The notes beneath the pieces were generated by a model. The model was not told the DNA's origin. It was given only the letters and a program-made list of their open reading frames with translations, and did not search any database. The position numbers were made by a program, and so were the translations under genes. 64,000 bases of DNA from positions 1,836,001 through 1,900,000 of the forward strand of contig JBAIAA010000414.1 in the NCBI GenBank assembly GCA_037893245.1. Direction: 5' to 3'. Origin of the DNA: Crossaster papposus (lineage: Eukaryota > Echinodermata > Asteroidea > Velatida > Solasteridae). Positions 1 to 11,710 of this stretch are shown piece by piece. Position 1 is the first letter of the stretch; each line of letters begins with the position of its first letter.

Positions 1-77
1 CTAGAACTGGTCTGAACTGGTTCGGCGTATGCGCGATCCGGGGACGGGTTTCCAGAGCGCACCAGCAGGAGCCATCA

Positions 78-320
78 GGGGCCAATTTCATAGAGCTGCT
101 AAGCACAAAAATTTGCTTAGCATGAAAATTTGTCCTTGGCAAAAACAAGGTTACAGACCAAATTTGCACGTGATCTTTATTGTTTTGGATTAATAATCAG
201 CTGTTTTTTTGCTTAGCATGAAAAACACGTAGAATTTTGTCTGGTAACCTGTTTTTAATGAGCAAGACTTTTTTGTGCTAAGCAAATTTTTGTGCTTAGC
301 AGCTCTATGAAATTGGCCCC
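78..320. mobile_element. Hairpin MITE with ~45-bp terminal inverted repeats
   Basis: The ends GGGGCCAATTTCATAGAGCT and its reverse complement at the right edge are near-perfect inverted repeats of about 45 bp. The interior carries further copies of TTTGCTTAGCATGAAAA. There is no coding capacity. A degenerate copy of the same terminus is visible near 30180-30220 (GTGCTAAGCAAATT ... AATTGGCCC). A target-site duplication could not be defined. Confidence 0.8.
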
Positions 321-3300
321 AGGGCGATCCCACCACCGTGGAATCGCTTTAGCGCCCCCTACCGGCCAACCGACACAGTCGCTACTCAGCCCCCCACGAA
401 GACCTTGTTTGCCCCCAAACAAAACGGTGGGCGCTGTTGCCGCACACCCGGCTAACCGCCCCGGAAAGCGCATAACGCCAACAATTATAACACAACAAAA
501 ACTTGTTAAAGGCTGATGACGTCACACTATTTCTAACGCGCTAATATAGGCTCTGGGTGAGTAGAAGTGCAAGGTGGTTGCAAACTTGACGTACAGTACC
601 TCCTTCAGATATTCTGTCACATGCTCGACGAGGATTTCACAAGAGTCAGCTTTGAGCCCAAGGTGTGAATAGTACAAAGGAAAACATTTTTAAAAGTTAT
701 GCATTGTCTTTAAATGTTACCCTAACAGTTATGAATTCTCAAATTTGTATGATTTGGCACACACCCTAGGAAGTTAGGAATGGTTACACAGGTATTATTT
801 CTTTTTCATTTTGACTATTTCTCCAATACAAATTAAATTAAAGTTCCTTCAATCTGCATTTACATTGTAAGTGTAGCCTAATTGACTTCAGATGCAAAAA
901 CAAAATTTAGCAAATTTTTAAAACAAAGAAATGGACAGAGCCCATGCACCTGATTAGTAAAATATTTTGCATAACATTAACAACAATTGCCATGCTTCTT
1001 TAAATTATAATTTTTAATTTAAATGGCAAGTCTCCCCTGCATGAACTGTTTAACGACTGTGCAAGTCAATTACGGGACAGTCTTCCTGGAATGGGTGAGA
1101 TAAATTGGTCTGAAAGTGTCTTTATTGTGGAATTTAATCAGATGTAAAGAGAAAGACAAATCATAGAGATATCCCATTCCCATCAGTTTTTCACTCAGAA
1201 AGGACTAACAAGTTCAAACATACTACTGGGCACGATATGCATGTTAATCCTGTAATCAGTATAAAAATAGTGAGACTAATATAATATTGATGGAACCTTT
1301 TCTGTAACTTGAAAGTATACATCATGCCGGTACACTGAGTGTTTCCATTTCCTACCTCCATGTTGTGACCGTCGGCAGTTTACAAAATCCCAACAAATCA
1401 TGAAAATTGTTGCCTACATTTCCTCAAAACTACTTGCTTGGCCACGTAAATCATGCATAAACTTTTGTTTTAATATATAAAAGAAACAAAATAATGCTGC
1501 ATATTACCCTTCTGTGTGTTATTTTTCTTTTAGGAACTTGCCACCAGACCGTCGACTAACATTACTGTGTACCATGTGTGTACTGACAAACAATTTGCCC
1601 ACGTTTTTTTCAAAAATGGCGGCGTTCATGAAATTTCACTCTGGCGCCCGCTGCTGTCCGTCTATAGGTTATTTATGTTATTTATGTTATTTAACGCTCA
1701 GAACAACAGCGCCCTCTTTTGTTGGGGTTTTCTGGCCACATGTCTAAACAAAATTGTTTGGGGGGGGGGGGCAATCATATACCCTGTAACAGTACTTATG
1801 ATGACAAACTTACATCATCGGCATCACTCAACAAAAATAATACTTAAATGCCTTTTTGAATGATTACTGTTCAATTTTCATATCACTTTCCTAAACATTC
1901 ATTATGCCCAAAAAACTTTTGAACCAATCTTAATGTGGACGCTAGCAATATTGCGCTTTATCTAACACTAGCTGAAGTACCCGATTGGATTCTTTGGGTA
2001 AGAATTTTCCAAAACGCCACGGGGCAACCCACCAAAAATTAAAAATAAAATAAAGAATGGCATGTTGGTCATCATTTCGTCTGTAAATTATAAACACCTG
2101 TGAAAGAGTTTCAAGTATTTTTCAATGTTTTTTTTCTCTCTCTTTTAAGTATATGACTCCCAGGTCGTTAGTGGTATGGAAACAAGTATCGCGTACGAGA
2201 CGCTCTTTCAAGTTATGAAATCATGACTTGTTAAAGTTTAGCATCCCTCATGGAACATTTCAACCTAAATGGCCTAGTACGTATAGCAAAGTGCTTCAGT
2301 TTCCGATTCGTGCAAGTAAATAAACTAATGTACTACCTCAACCAAATCAGTTTCAGAATTGTTTAGACATATAAAGGGACGCCCATAGTGTTGACCAAGC
2401 ATTCTGGAAACGGCTCTTTGTATGAAACAGAAACAATGTCAAAAAGATCGGACATTCATTTGTTTTCTTCTTCAAATTTTACGTGTTTTTACAATTCGAA
2501 TGCTCTCCTAATTTGGATGCTTTCTTAATTCGGATGCTTTTTGTAATGCTTGTTGTATATAATACAACAGACCGAGGTACTCAATTTGAATCTTTCTCTC
2601 TTTAGGGAGTTAAGCCATACTTTAGAAGCACTTCCACAGTCAGTCCGCAGCGCACTGAAAAGCCGTTTATTTTATCCGCACTTTATGCATGGCACTTTGT
2701 GCTGACCTCGTTTTTAAATACTTAATGAGCTGGCGACGAAGCCTGGAATTTGGTTCGAAACATCCGTTTTATTCACTGACTGTCAATATTATGTATATTT
2801 TCTTTTGGATAAGAACAAATTCTGTTATATTATCAAATTATATTGGAAATTATATGACGTTTAGAGGGTGAAATTTATAACGTAAAAAAAGCTTCCAAAT
2901 CAACAAATTGAACCAAGATTTGACAACCAGATTTTCACATCTTCTGGCGGTGGCCACAACCCAATTTCACACTGATGTTAAAGATAATTTCATATTCTAT
3001 CAAAAACTGTCGATTTGGGGTTGATTTTAACTTAGTCCAGTCAGGGCGCAGACGATCCTAACGTTCACAAGAAAGTACCGAACGGAACATCCCGCCATGA
3101 CAATCCATAGTCTTCTTGTGCCCTCATTGGTCGAAAATGACGTCATTGAAAATGGCTTCGTGATAACGTGTAGTTCATGCACATTACAATACGCAGTTGT
3201 TTTTCGTGTACTGTTTTAATTGTAAGCTCGAGCGAAAAGTATTTATCTGCTAATCAGTATTTTTCAAAATCTTTTTTAACGGTGGACTGATTAAAAAAAA

Positions 3301-3423
3301 AAGATTATTGCCTGCATAAAACATTGTATACAGCCAAATAAACAAAAAATCAAGCGAAAAATTAAGTCGTTTAAAATGTATTGATAACAATAACATTGAT
3401 AAATAAACACTTTTACAATTAAA
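321..3423. other. AT-rich non-coding stretch, no gene recognised
   Basis: Only short chance reading frames are present. A poly-G tract lies at 1760-1771. CTTTTAG at about 1529-1535 could act as a splice acceptor, but the following frame (about 1535-1747) resembles nothing I know. No repeat structure longer than a few tens of bases was seen. Confidence 0.5.
1760..1771 (+). repeat. Poly-G tract (12 G)
   Basis: Uninterrupted run of twelve G in AT-rich surroundings, one of five G or C runs of 12-16 nt in this window. Confidence 0.9.
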
Positions 3424-3694
3424 AGCCCAGCAAACAAAAACTTGGGAAAAATGGTGTGTCCATAAATTAGGGTAAAAAAGTAGTTAATGGATTGCCTAAC
3501 ATGGGAGACTTAAACAAGTTCAAGGAAATCCCCAAAATACATTTTAACGTAGATAGGTTTATTGTAAGCAACAACAATCTTTAATTTGGGGGTTTCCTTG
3601 AACTTGTTCAAGTCTCTCACCTTAGGCAACCCTTCACATACTGTAAGCCCAATTTAGGGACACACCATTTCCCCCAGTTTTTGTTTGCTGGGCT
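3424..3694. mobile_element. Near-full-length inverted repeat (foldback MITE, ~270 bp)
   Basis: The left end AGCCCAGCAAACAAAAACT pairs with the right end AGTTTTTGTTTGCTGGGCT. Pairing continues inward (GGTGTGTCC with GGACACACC; AACAAGTTCAAGGAAA with TTTCCTTGAACTTGTT) for about 110 bp per arm. The short loop lies around 3550-3580. It has no coding potential. Confidence 0.85.
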
Positions 3695-5002
3695 AAATAT
3701 CACAATGTTATAATTGTTCGTATGATTTTCCATAAGGTTTTAATACGCTAACTGTGCCAGTAAGCATGGTGAATTTGAATTGGTGAATTTGAAGCACGTC
3801 AACACTGACTACTTGATGATATCTGGAGACAAGGTAAATGCGTGCAAATTATAGGGTATAATTGTAGTCATTTTGGACCATTACTATATTTTCATAATTA
3901 TTTAGTCACTTACATGCTTTAGAAAATGTTATTGAAGTAAGGATGTGTAAGTATAATCGCCAAAATAAACTTTCCAAAAAATTATAATAAAATATATACC
4001 CAAATATGGGAATAAACATATTACACGGCAGGGATTAACGATTTATGCAAATTAGACATATTTCCACCACTTGGATTTTTAAAGACTTTTAGTATGTCAT
4101 TCTAGGGACCTTATAGAAGTGCACTGTGGTGAAAAACAATTTGTTGCAATTTGTTTGAGGTCAACAAAACAAAATTATGTATTTTGCCTGGACTAGTTAT
4201 TGTCGATTTCTTCGTTTACGCTTCAAATCTAGAGGGGAGCTAGATGTAGTGACCAATCCTATGTTGTATGCATCCCCATGTTTCGAAGTGGTTTATTTTT
4301 TTTTAATTTTCACTGCACACCCACTACAGTAGATGGATTAACCCCAGCTTAGTACATGTACTGCATTCATATTCTTTGTAAATAGTTTCTTTAGAATACT
4401 GACAATACCTATTGGGATTTTTAAGCATCAGTATACTCATGGAGCAATAGTATACTTCATCAGCCATTCTGGCTGCAATACTTTAGCGTGACATATCATA
4501 TACCTGTAAATGTAGCACACATACTCCTATCTACTGAAGTCTTATGCACATTACATAATAATTATTTACTAAAGCCCGAATTCATAAACGGTGATTTTCC
4601 CCTTGATTACGATTAATTTAGGATATATTAACTTAGCAATTGCCATTATTATGGACAAGTTGCCTATATATGGGCAACTGGGCAACTTGCTGCCATTTTA
4701 CAAATGGAACCCATCCACTTTCTCTGGCAAAAAGGGCCAATTTTCAAGCGTAATTTTATCAAGTATGCCTTTAGAGGGAAGCCCCCAAACCAGGGAGTTG
4801 ATCCTCGGCTGTATTAATTACACAATCCACCTTTTTAAAACCTAACCTGTCTCCTTTTTCACAAAAAAGTGCCCAATTATTAGCAAGTGCCCATTATAGG
4901 CACGTGCCCAGGTTTCACACGTATGAAGCTCAATTCTGGTTTCCAACTTTGTACACATGTATCAGGCAAAGGCTTCACACAGAATCTCAATGTTGGTGTA
5001 CA
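3695..5002. other. Non-coding stretch, nothing recognised
   Basis: AT-rich. The reading frame at 4591-4845 has no recognisable domain. A loosely repeated GTGCCCA-type motif occurs at about 4870-4910. No gene or element boundary could be supported. Confidence 0.45.
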
Positions 5003-5955
5003 TCCATGTTAACAGTATCGCCTAACTTAAACATTAACGCAAATTGCTGCTAGAGGGCGCCATTTCACTTTATTATGGCTTGCTTAACCGCATTGGTTCA
5101 ACGTGCATGTTCCTCGATGAGCCAAACTAAAGTGTATAAACATGGGAAGAACTTGAAGATATAAAACAAAACGTCAGATGTGCATGTTTTTAAAAGAGAC
5201 TCGAAAAAATCTGTCTTTCAAAATATGTTAAACTCTTAATAAAGAAACATGTATCCTTAGTCTTTTTTAAGAATTTATTGTATACATTTCTTTTCTTTGA
5301 TTTTGTAATTGTTTGCAATGTTCTTATTTTTTCCGTCAGCCAGTGGAAAATTGTAATACACAAATTATAAATGAAATAAAATAAAAGACTCGATCCAAGA
5401 ATACTATCGGAAAATAAGAAACTCTCATTAATACTCGCTATGATAATGTAGTCCTTTCAGTTTACATCAAATTAGGGGCTGACCTAGAAGTAATTGCAAT
5501 ATAATTTATGTTAACACGGTCACGCGGGGGAACTATCATTCTTTGACATTTGGCGATTGCTATGGTGTTGCTGCATATCAATTCCATTGATATGCCTTGT
5601 AAGCTAATGTTTAGGATTCAAGACCAAATGTGAGTGCAGCAACACCACAGCAATGGCCAAATGCTACTACTACAGTACTAGGCATATTGATCGGGGACAG
5701 CAAGTTCAACAAGTGCTTGAAAAACAAACTTCCACTCATAGATCAATAGAAAACATTAGATTGTTCACATGTTGTTTGTTTATTTATTTGAAGTTGTTTG
5801 ACGCTTGATCTATTTCTATTGCAATTAGTTTTGGGTCTTGGCGTAAATTGACCGAATTATTGCGCCCTGACGCATCCTCATTAAAAACGTATGAGCAGAA
5901 AACATGTTGGCCTCGAATTACACAGTCCTGTGCAGCAGTGAACAGGTCGCCCATA
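5003..5955 (+). repeat. Direct repeat, copy 1 of a ~0.9-kb unit
   Basis: This segment matches 6722-7601 in the same orientation with roughly 90% identity by eye, from the TTAAACATTAACGCAAATT region to the GCAGTGAACAGGTCGCCC region. The exception is a locally flipped segment at 5575-5633. It is non-coding. The tail at 5969-6050 recurs at 6587-6668 and 13249-13330. Confidence 0.8.
5562..5657. repeat. Inverted repeat flanking a flipped ~60-bp segment
   Basis: TGGTGTTGCTGCA on the left faces TGCAGCAACACCA on the right. The enclosed segment is in the opposite orientation to the equivalent segment of the paralogous copy at about 7278-7330. Confidence 0.7.
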
Positions 5956-5968
5956 AACGTTAAGCGCT

Positions 5969-6050
5969 GAAGGCACGGACACCCGGAAGATTGCATATAC
6001 GTTCATATCAATTTCACGCTGGTTTAGTCCGTTCTCAAAGCTTGAATAAG
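5969..6050 (+). repeat. Dispersed ~80-bp repeat, copy 1
   Basis: Contains GGAAGATTGCATA and TCAATTTCACGCTGGTT. Similar segments lie at 6587-6668 and 13249-13330, where they are followed by ATTAAGAGGAGTCTTTACAA. Confidence 0.65.
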
Positions 6051-6586
6051 AAATTATGATATTGAATTAGTTCCAGTGAATCTAATGAGACGAAGAGGTA
6101 ATTATCTGTTTACTGTGCCAACTCCTTCTACTGAAGGCTACAAGCTGATTACGTTTAAAGACAGTCAGGTTGCAGCGTACTCGATAATGAGGCGAACAGC
6201 GACGTTTTATTTGCAGCGAATTGACGGTCTCGCAGCAATGAGATTTTACGAGATTTTGTGAGCATGGAGGAGTGCCCCGCGTAAATGGGCCACAATTTCA
6301 TTTTCGCAGCATTGTTGAGCCAACACAGGGTGTTATGTAAACATGTATTATTTTATGTGTCGAATAATAGTATTTTCATTGATAATTTCGTTGTGAATGT
6401 TTTTTTACGAGGCTTGTGAAATTAGGTATAAAAAAAACTTTTGTTTAGAATGCCTGCACGTTTTGGGTGACCCTGACTGTTTCGGGATGTTTTGAGACAA
6501 CGTTTCTCATTTGCTACAAACTTGAAGAGTTATGCTTTCGACTCTTACTATTCAACGTCATGCAACGTCTAGTCATGCAACGCCAA

Positions 6587-6668
6587 AGGCACGGAAAATC
6601 GGAAGATTGCATAATTATGCGTTCATATCAATTTCACGCTGGTTGTTTCCATTCTCAAAGCTTAAATG
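6587..6668 (+). repeat. Dispersed ~80-bp repeat, copy 2
   Basis: Same family as 5969-6050. Here it precedes the ~0.9-kb direct-repeat unit rather than following it, so the two modules are arranged differently in the two copies. Confidence 0.65.
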
Positions 6669-6721
6669 AAAAATTAAGTCAAAGAAAAAGTTGTCTATTA
6701 AGAGGAGTCTTTACAATTATT

Positions 6722-7601
6722 ACATCCATGCTAAACATTAATGCAAATTCCTGCTAGAGTGCGCAATTTCACTTTATCATGGCTTTCTTAACCGCATTGG
6801 TTCAACGTGCATGTTTCTCGATGAGCCCAACTAAAGTGTATAAACATGGGAAGAACTTGAAGATATAAAACAAAACGTCAGATATGCATGTTTTTAAAAG
6901 AGATTCAAAAAATCAGTCTTTCAAGATATGTTAAACTCTTAATAAAGAAACATGTATCCTTAGTCTTTTTTAGGAAATTATTTTGTACATTTTTTTGTCT
7001 GCAAAATTGTAATTGTTTGCAATGTTCTTATTTGTTTCCGTCAGCCTCTGAAAAATTTTAATACAAAAATTATAAATGAAATAAAATAAAAGACTCGATC
7101 CAAGAATACTATCGGAAAATAAGAAACTCATTTATACTCGCTGTGATATTGTAGTTCAGTCAATTTACATCAAATTAGGGCCGGACCTAGAAGTAATTGC
7201 AATATAATTTGTTTTAACACGGTCACGCGGGAGAACTATTATTCTTTGACATTTGGCCATTGCTATGGTGTTGCTGCACTCGTATTTGATCTTGAATCCT
7301 AAACATTAGCTTACAAAGGCATATCAATCGAAGCAAGTCACCAGGCAGATTGTTCGAGGACAAAAAGTAATAAAAAATGGTTCAAAAACAACCTTCCACT
7401 TAATAGAAAACATTATATTGTTCACATGTTGTTTGTTTATTTATTTGACGCTTGATTGATTTCTATTGCAATTAGTCCAGGGTCTTAGCGTAAATTGACA
7501 GAACTATTTCGCCCTGACGCATGCACATTAAAAAAAACGTATGAGCAGAAAACATGTTGGCCTCAAATTACCCAGTACTGTGCGGCAGTAAACAGGTCAC
7601 C
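6722..7601 (+). repeat. Direct repeat, copy 2 of a ~0.9-kb unit
   Basis: Paralogue of 5003-5955 as shown by colinear identity. It ends at GCAGTAAACAGGTCACCCC. The right-hand inverted repeat found in copy 1 is absent here. Confidence 0.8.
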
Positions 7602-7748
7602 CCTAGCAACAAAGTGATGGGTTCTGTCGTTGTAGAGGGGGGATGCATCTCCACACAAAGGAAATCAGACAACTCAATTTTAGTTTTATGAGAGCAAGCG
7701 CCTTTACTTTGTACATGTGTATTGAAACAAAAATAGAACACTTTCTTG

Positions 7749-8252
7749 CAGAGTTGTAACGACTAGTCAATGACTCGACTCGAATCAAGTTACATTTTGT
7801 TGGCAACTCAACTCGACTCATGTCCCAATGTGTAAATGACTCCACTCGACTCGACCCGACCGCAGGCAAATGACTCGATTCGATACGAGTCCCTCATCAG
7901 AATAACCCAAAATAAGAGCAAAACGACTTACGCCAGTGTCGGTTCATGTCACGTTTATGTTGGCGAATAATAAGTACACATATAGTATATTATACAGTGG
8001 CCGTCTGTACACGTTTTCCTTCCTCCGCGATACAACAAACATTCGTGTCATGGATTTCCACCTTGTGTTTCTGTAACGTGTTTATTTATTAGTGACTCGA
8101 ATTGACTCAAGCTAAATACATGACTCAACTCGACTACACACCGTGACTCGACTCGACCATCTTGACCTAATGACTCGACTCGACTCAAGTCACTTTTTAA
8201 AATGACTTGACTCGACTTGAGTCACAACAATCAGTGACTCCTTACAACTCTG
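7749..8252. mobile_element. Non-autonomous hAT-type MITE with ACTCG subterminal arrays
   Basis: The element is bounded by the inverted repeats CAGAGTTGTAA and TTACAACTCTG and by an exact 8-bp target duplication CTTTCTTG (7741-7748 and 8253-8260). An 8-bp TSD and a CAG-A/G start are hallmarks of the hAT superfamily. Both subterminal regions (about 7765-7890 and 8090-8235) are packed with degenerate ACTCG/GACTC pentamers around a more unique centre. No transposase is encoded. Repeated subterminal motifs suit transposase binding, which is an inference. Confidence 0.85.
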
Positions 8253-9067
8253 CTTTCTTGTTATAGGTGAAATGTAGTACATGTATATGGCAAAAAAATT
8301 GCATGTAAAATCACCATTTGTATTGTTATTTCATCGGTAAACTACATCTCGTATCATAATTCGTACAATAGACAATTCTCATCAAAAAAATATCAATGAC
8401 AAGTTTTTAGTTGGCAAAATACAAAATACAACTGTATACAATGAAATGAGCCAATACGGTGCAGATAAATCTCTTTAAATCATTAAGAGCAAAACACGGA
8501 ATAAGGTCAGGTGACTGTAATTCAGTAACCCTGTGTTCACTAGGCTTTTCAAAGAATTTCAAAAATGCAGTGAATCTATCATTCAACGCAGCTTCAATGC
8601 TATTTACCACATTTCTACCAACAGGACATGCACCGTTATCATATTCACGTAACATATATGTGAATGCACAAACTATGGTCTCAGCTAAAGCACTATGTGG
8701 CACAGACATGGCTGGAATACACGTCTGACAATGTACACAAAATATGACTTGTTAAAATACAGTATCATGCATGAATCACTGACTTAAAATTCATCTAGTC
8801 TGCACACAGTTTGCACAGTCAAAAATAATTATGTATAACCACACTGTAGACAAAAGTACAATTGCAATTAATTCAAAAATCCTCAAATTGACACAAACTT
8901 ACAAAGATTTAAATGTCACACAATAATATGCCAAGACAATGAAGTCATTGATAAAACATCCTTCACACTGGTGTGAACTACAGTGAAAAATACAGTTAGC
9001 TGAAAACCTAGAGTTACATTAACGTGTGTGTAACAATAATATTTGGCTCAAAAACAATCAATCCAAC
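8253..9067. other. Unit A flank, paralogous to 34880-35915
   Basis: Apart from the coding-like remnant, the segment is non-coding and aligns colinearly with unit B (for example AACATCCTTCACACTGGTGT and ATAATATTTGGCTCAAAAAC in both). This marks it as part of the segmental array. Confidence 0.6.
8407..8709 (-). pseudogene. Coding-like remnant, unit A copy, function unknown
   Basis: A minus-strand frame reads MSVPHSALAETIVC and then GRNVVNSIEAALNDR. It is about 80% identical at protein level to the copy at 35375-35617. Shared residues include LREYD, CxVGRNVVNSIEAALNDR and TAFLKFFEKPS. Both copies open upstream into a Cys-containing stretch (CCVPCQTCIPA in copy B). After EKPS the copies diverge and the frame runs on into non-homologous codons. 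It may be a terminal exon or a transposon-protein fragment that was duplicated with the segment. I do not recognise the family. Confidence 0.35.
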
Positions 9068-9071
9068 TTAA

Positions 9072-9460
9072 AGGGATCGTACACGTTTGGTAATTGGAAC
9101 CCATTGTTTGTTTCAATCCTATATAGTTATAGATATATACCACAAAACTAACCTGTAAACATTTCATTTCAAAAGGTGGTAGCGATTTCGAGATATTGCC
9201 GAAAATCTGGAGCGGTTATTTCCACGCAGAAAGAATAATCTGCATTGGAATACGCAGTCTGAGAAACGTCACTGCAGTAACGCTTCTCAGATTCAAATTT
9301 GTGGACATAAAAAGGTGACATCTTTTTCCATAACCGCAGTACTTCAAAGTGAAACGTTTCTAAAAATGCATTAAACTATCCAAAGCTACTGTAGTTCTTA
9401 CCAAGTAAGTTTTTATTGCCATTAATTTTTTTGAGTAATTACCAAACGTATACGATCCCT
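9072..9460. mobile_element. TTAA-flanked MITE (AGGGATCGTA termini)
   Basis: Terminal inverted repeats AGGGATCGTACACGTTTGG and CCAAACGTATACGATCCCT are flanked by TTAA on both sides (9068-9071, 9461-9464). Unit B has an uninterrupted paralogous site (CCAACTCAAGCAC, about 36340-36355), so the insertion postdates the unit duplication. The ends continue inward as TAATT with a TTGAGTAATTACC right subterminus. TTAA duplication fits Kolobok or piggyBac. Confidence 0.85.
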
Positions 9461-9940
9461 TTAAGCACATGCCTAAAAAACTGTCTCTAAAATAATTTTA
9501 TAATTAATTATTATTTTCAAACAGATTCATCGGAGGCACAACTACCTAAAAACTGAACTGATCTAGCTTATCTACAAAATAGTAAAATATCATTAAACAC
9601 AATTCTATAAATATAATTATACAATGAAAATTACGCAGCACATAATGTAACCGAAATGTGTCGATTAAATCCTGTCAATGCTGGGTATAGGCACGAATCA
9701 TATCAATATTTCGCGACAATAAATGCGCGGAAGCGAACGCGTACATGTAGTTGTCAGGTAGGAGAAAACCTAAAGTCCGGCACAAAACATATCCGGATAA
9801 AAGTACGTCGTCACTTATTATATTAAATGCACAGTTATAACTATCAGGCGTAGTACATCAAATATGCCACAGCAATACAACATGAAGGTTAAATGTCAAC
9901 ACATGGCTATCTGCACTTTACATGTACGTACGCTATAAAA

Positions 9941-10454
9941 TATAGGTTTTCTCGGTCAATGTCGGCAAATGAGCAGCCAATTTAATTGTTCGTGCGTTCG
10001 AAATAAAGCGATTTTGCCTCTCCAGATTTTTCCGTGTTTTAAATTTAAATTAGGGCATTCAGTTTAGTTTTGAAACATTTAAATTTCTTAAGCAATTTGT
10101 TCAATTTAGCATATCGTCGATCTTTTATGTGACGCACGGAGAAGAGGCAGATCGTAAATTTCGTAAAGAGACAATCAATTTCGCTAATAGATTGCACAAA
10201 TGACGCAAATGCCTGCCCAATAATGAATTTGAATTACCAAACACACGCATTGAAAACGGTCCTGCGAATTTAAATGCTGTTTTGTTGAATTGTTGAATGG
10301 TTGTTAATTGTTATTTTGACACAACAGTACATTTGCCTAGTTATAAAAACGAAATTTAAATACCATTTTCAGCAGCATTCGATTTCGCGCAAAATAGTAT
10401 GACGCAGTGGTTAAATTGGCTGCTCGTTTGCCGAAATTGACCGGAAAACCTATA
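9941..10454. mobile_element. TIR element, TATAGGTTTTC family (unit A)
   Basis: The left end TATAGGTTTTCTCGGTCAAT and the right end (read inward) TATAGGTTTTCCGGTCAATT form an inverted repeat of about 45 bp that continues to AGCAGCCAATTTAA. The interior has many AAATTTAAAT/GAATTTGAAT-type words. An equivalent copy sits at the same place in unit B (37020-37545), so insertion preceded duplication. It encodes nothing. Confidence 0.8.
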
Positions 10455-11470
10455 GTACAATCTGACAATATAATAATGAAGTACAGGGTCGCAAAAATTA
10501 CAGAATAATTATCTCACAAAAATATATAACAAATTACAACGTTAATCACTATTCAATTACAAGGTTACCCTCCCACGTAGTTTACATTATTAGGAGCATG
10601 GCCGGAGCTATACTCCCTAGAAAAACGAGAGAATTTATTTGTTTATCAGTTTATGTTGATCTTCTCTGCTCGAAGCCCACAGGAGAAAACTCGCTACAAG
10701 TTTTATGGACCCATGCAAATCACTTGCAAAACTTTTAGGCAGTGTAGTCGATCGATGGTTCCAACCTGAAAATGTTCGCCTTTTGTGGACCACAATAAGA
10801 AACCACATTATGCATTAGTACTGTATGTAATTTATGTGACGCACACAACGTGTGTATTGCTCAGTGTTCGCATTATCAGAAATTTGTGGATTTGGTGAGT
10901 TGTACTTTTTAGTCAATGTCGTTTAACTGATTGTCCGAAGTTTTACAATCATGAAATATATATGGACCACCAGTTTGGTTACCTCATCAGAAAAAAACAT
11001 ATTCAATGTATTGAGCCAAATTCGTGCCTTACTTACAACGTTGCCATGCCTCCTCACATAATATAAAGAACGCTTATCTAAACCTAAACTTTTCCCTCTT
11101 TATAATAGACTCATCTACTTAAGTATTTATTTTGTCATCAAATGTCTCTATAAACATACTATCATCCCACTACATTTTCTGCCACAGCCAAACACAAAGA
11201 AGACGGACACTTTGCTCTTTATACTTTACTATTGCCCAACTAACTGTGTGATATTTTCTTCCCTAGATTTTTATTTCACTTCCGTGTGACCTCCAAAATC
11301 TCTGTCAAACAAAATATTAAAATTATCAGTGGGCCGTTATAAAATTAACTAAAACAAAAGGTGGTTCTTTTCATTTTGATTTTTTCCATTTCTAATTCCG
11401 TTCCTTTTTGTTTAAAAATGCTTTACTTAAAGATATAACGCAGAATTAGTGAAATTCTGTATTCTCTTAA
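10455..11470. other. Non-coding, partly shared with unit B
   Basis: About 10560-10700 matches 37600-37745 (GTTTACATTATTAGGAGCAT in both). The rest of the stretch holds no recognisable gene. Confidence 0.5.
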
Positions 11471-11690
11471 TTCAGAATTTGCCTTTATATAGGTAAATAC
11501 GAATTTGAATGTGAACATTTAAAACATGTTTGCTAATTGATGAAATTGAATGGTTGACAACCTCGTGAATTTGAATGATCTTATTTGGCCAGTAAATGCT
11601 AACTGCTGAAATAAAATCAGTCCTTTTGACTGTTGGATGCTGATTCAACAAGGATTTTTTGTTTAAACTTGGCCTGGAAAATCTATAATA
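11471..11690. mobile_element. Right end of TATAGGTTTTC-family element next to FReD-A stop
   Basis: The segment has GAATTTGAATG-type words and ends GGCCTGGAAAATCTATA about 25 bp from the FReD-A stop codon. It matches the right parts of the elements that abut FReD-B and FReD-C. The left end is not identified here. Confidence 0.6.
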
Positions 11691-11710
11691 ATACTTAATA
11701 GATACGGCGT

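Noticed and set aside
4591..4845. 84-codon plus frame
   Set aside because: Single, short, AT-rich frame without homology or conservation in other units.
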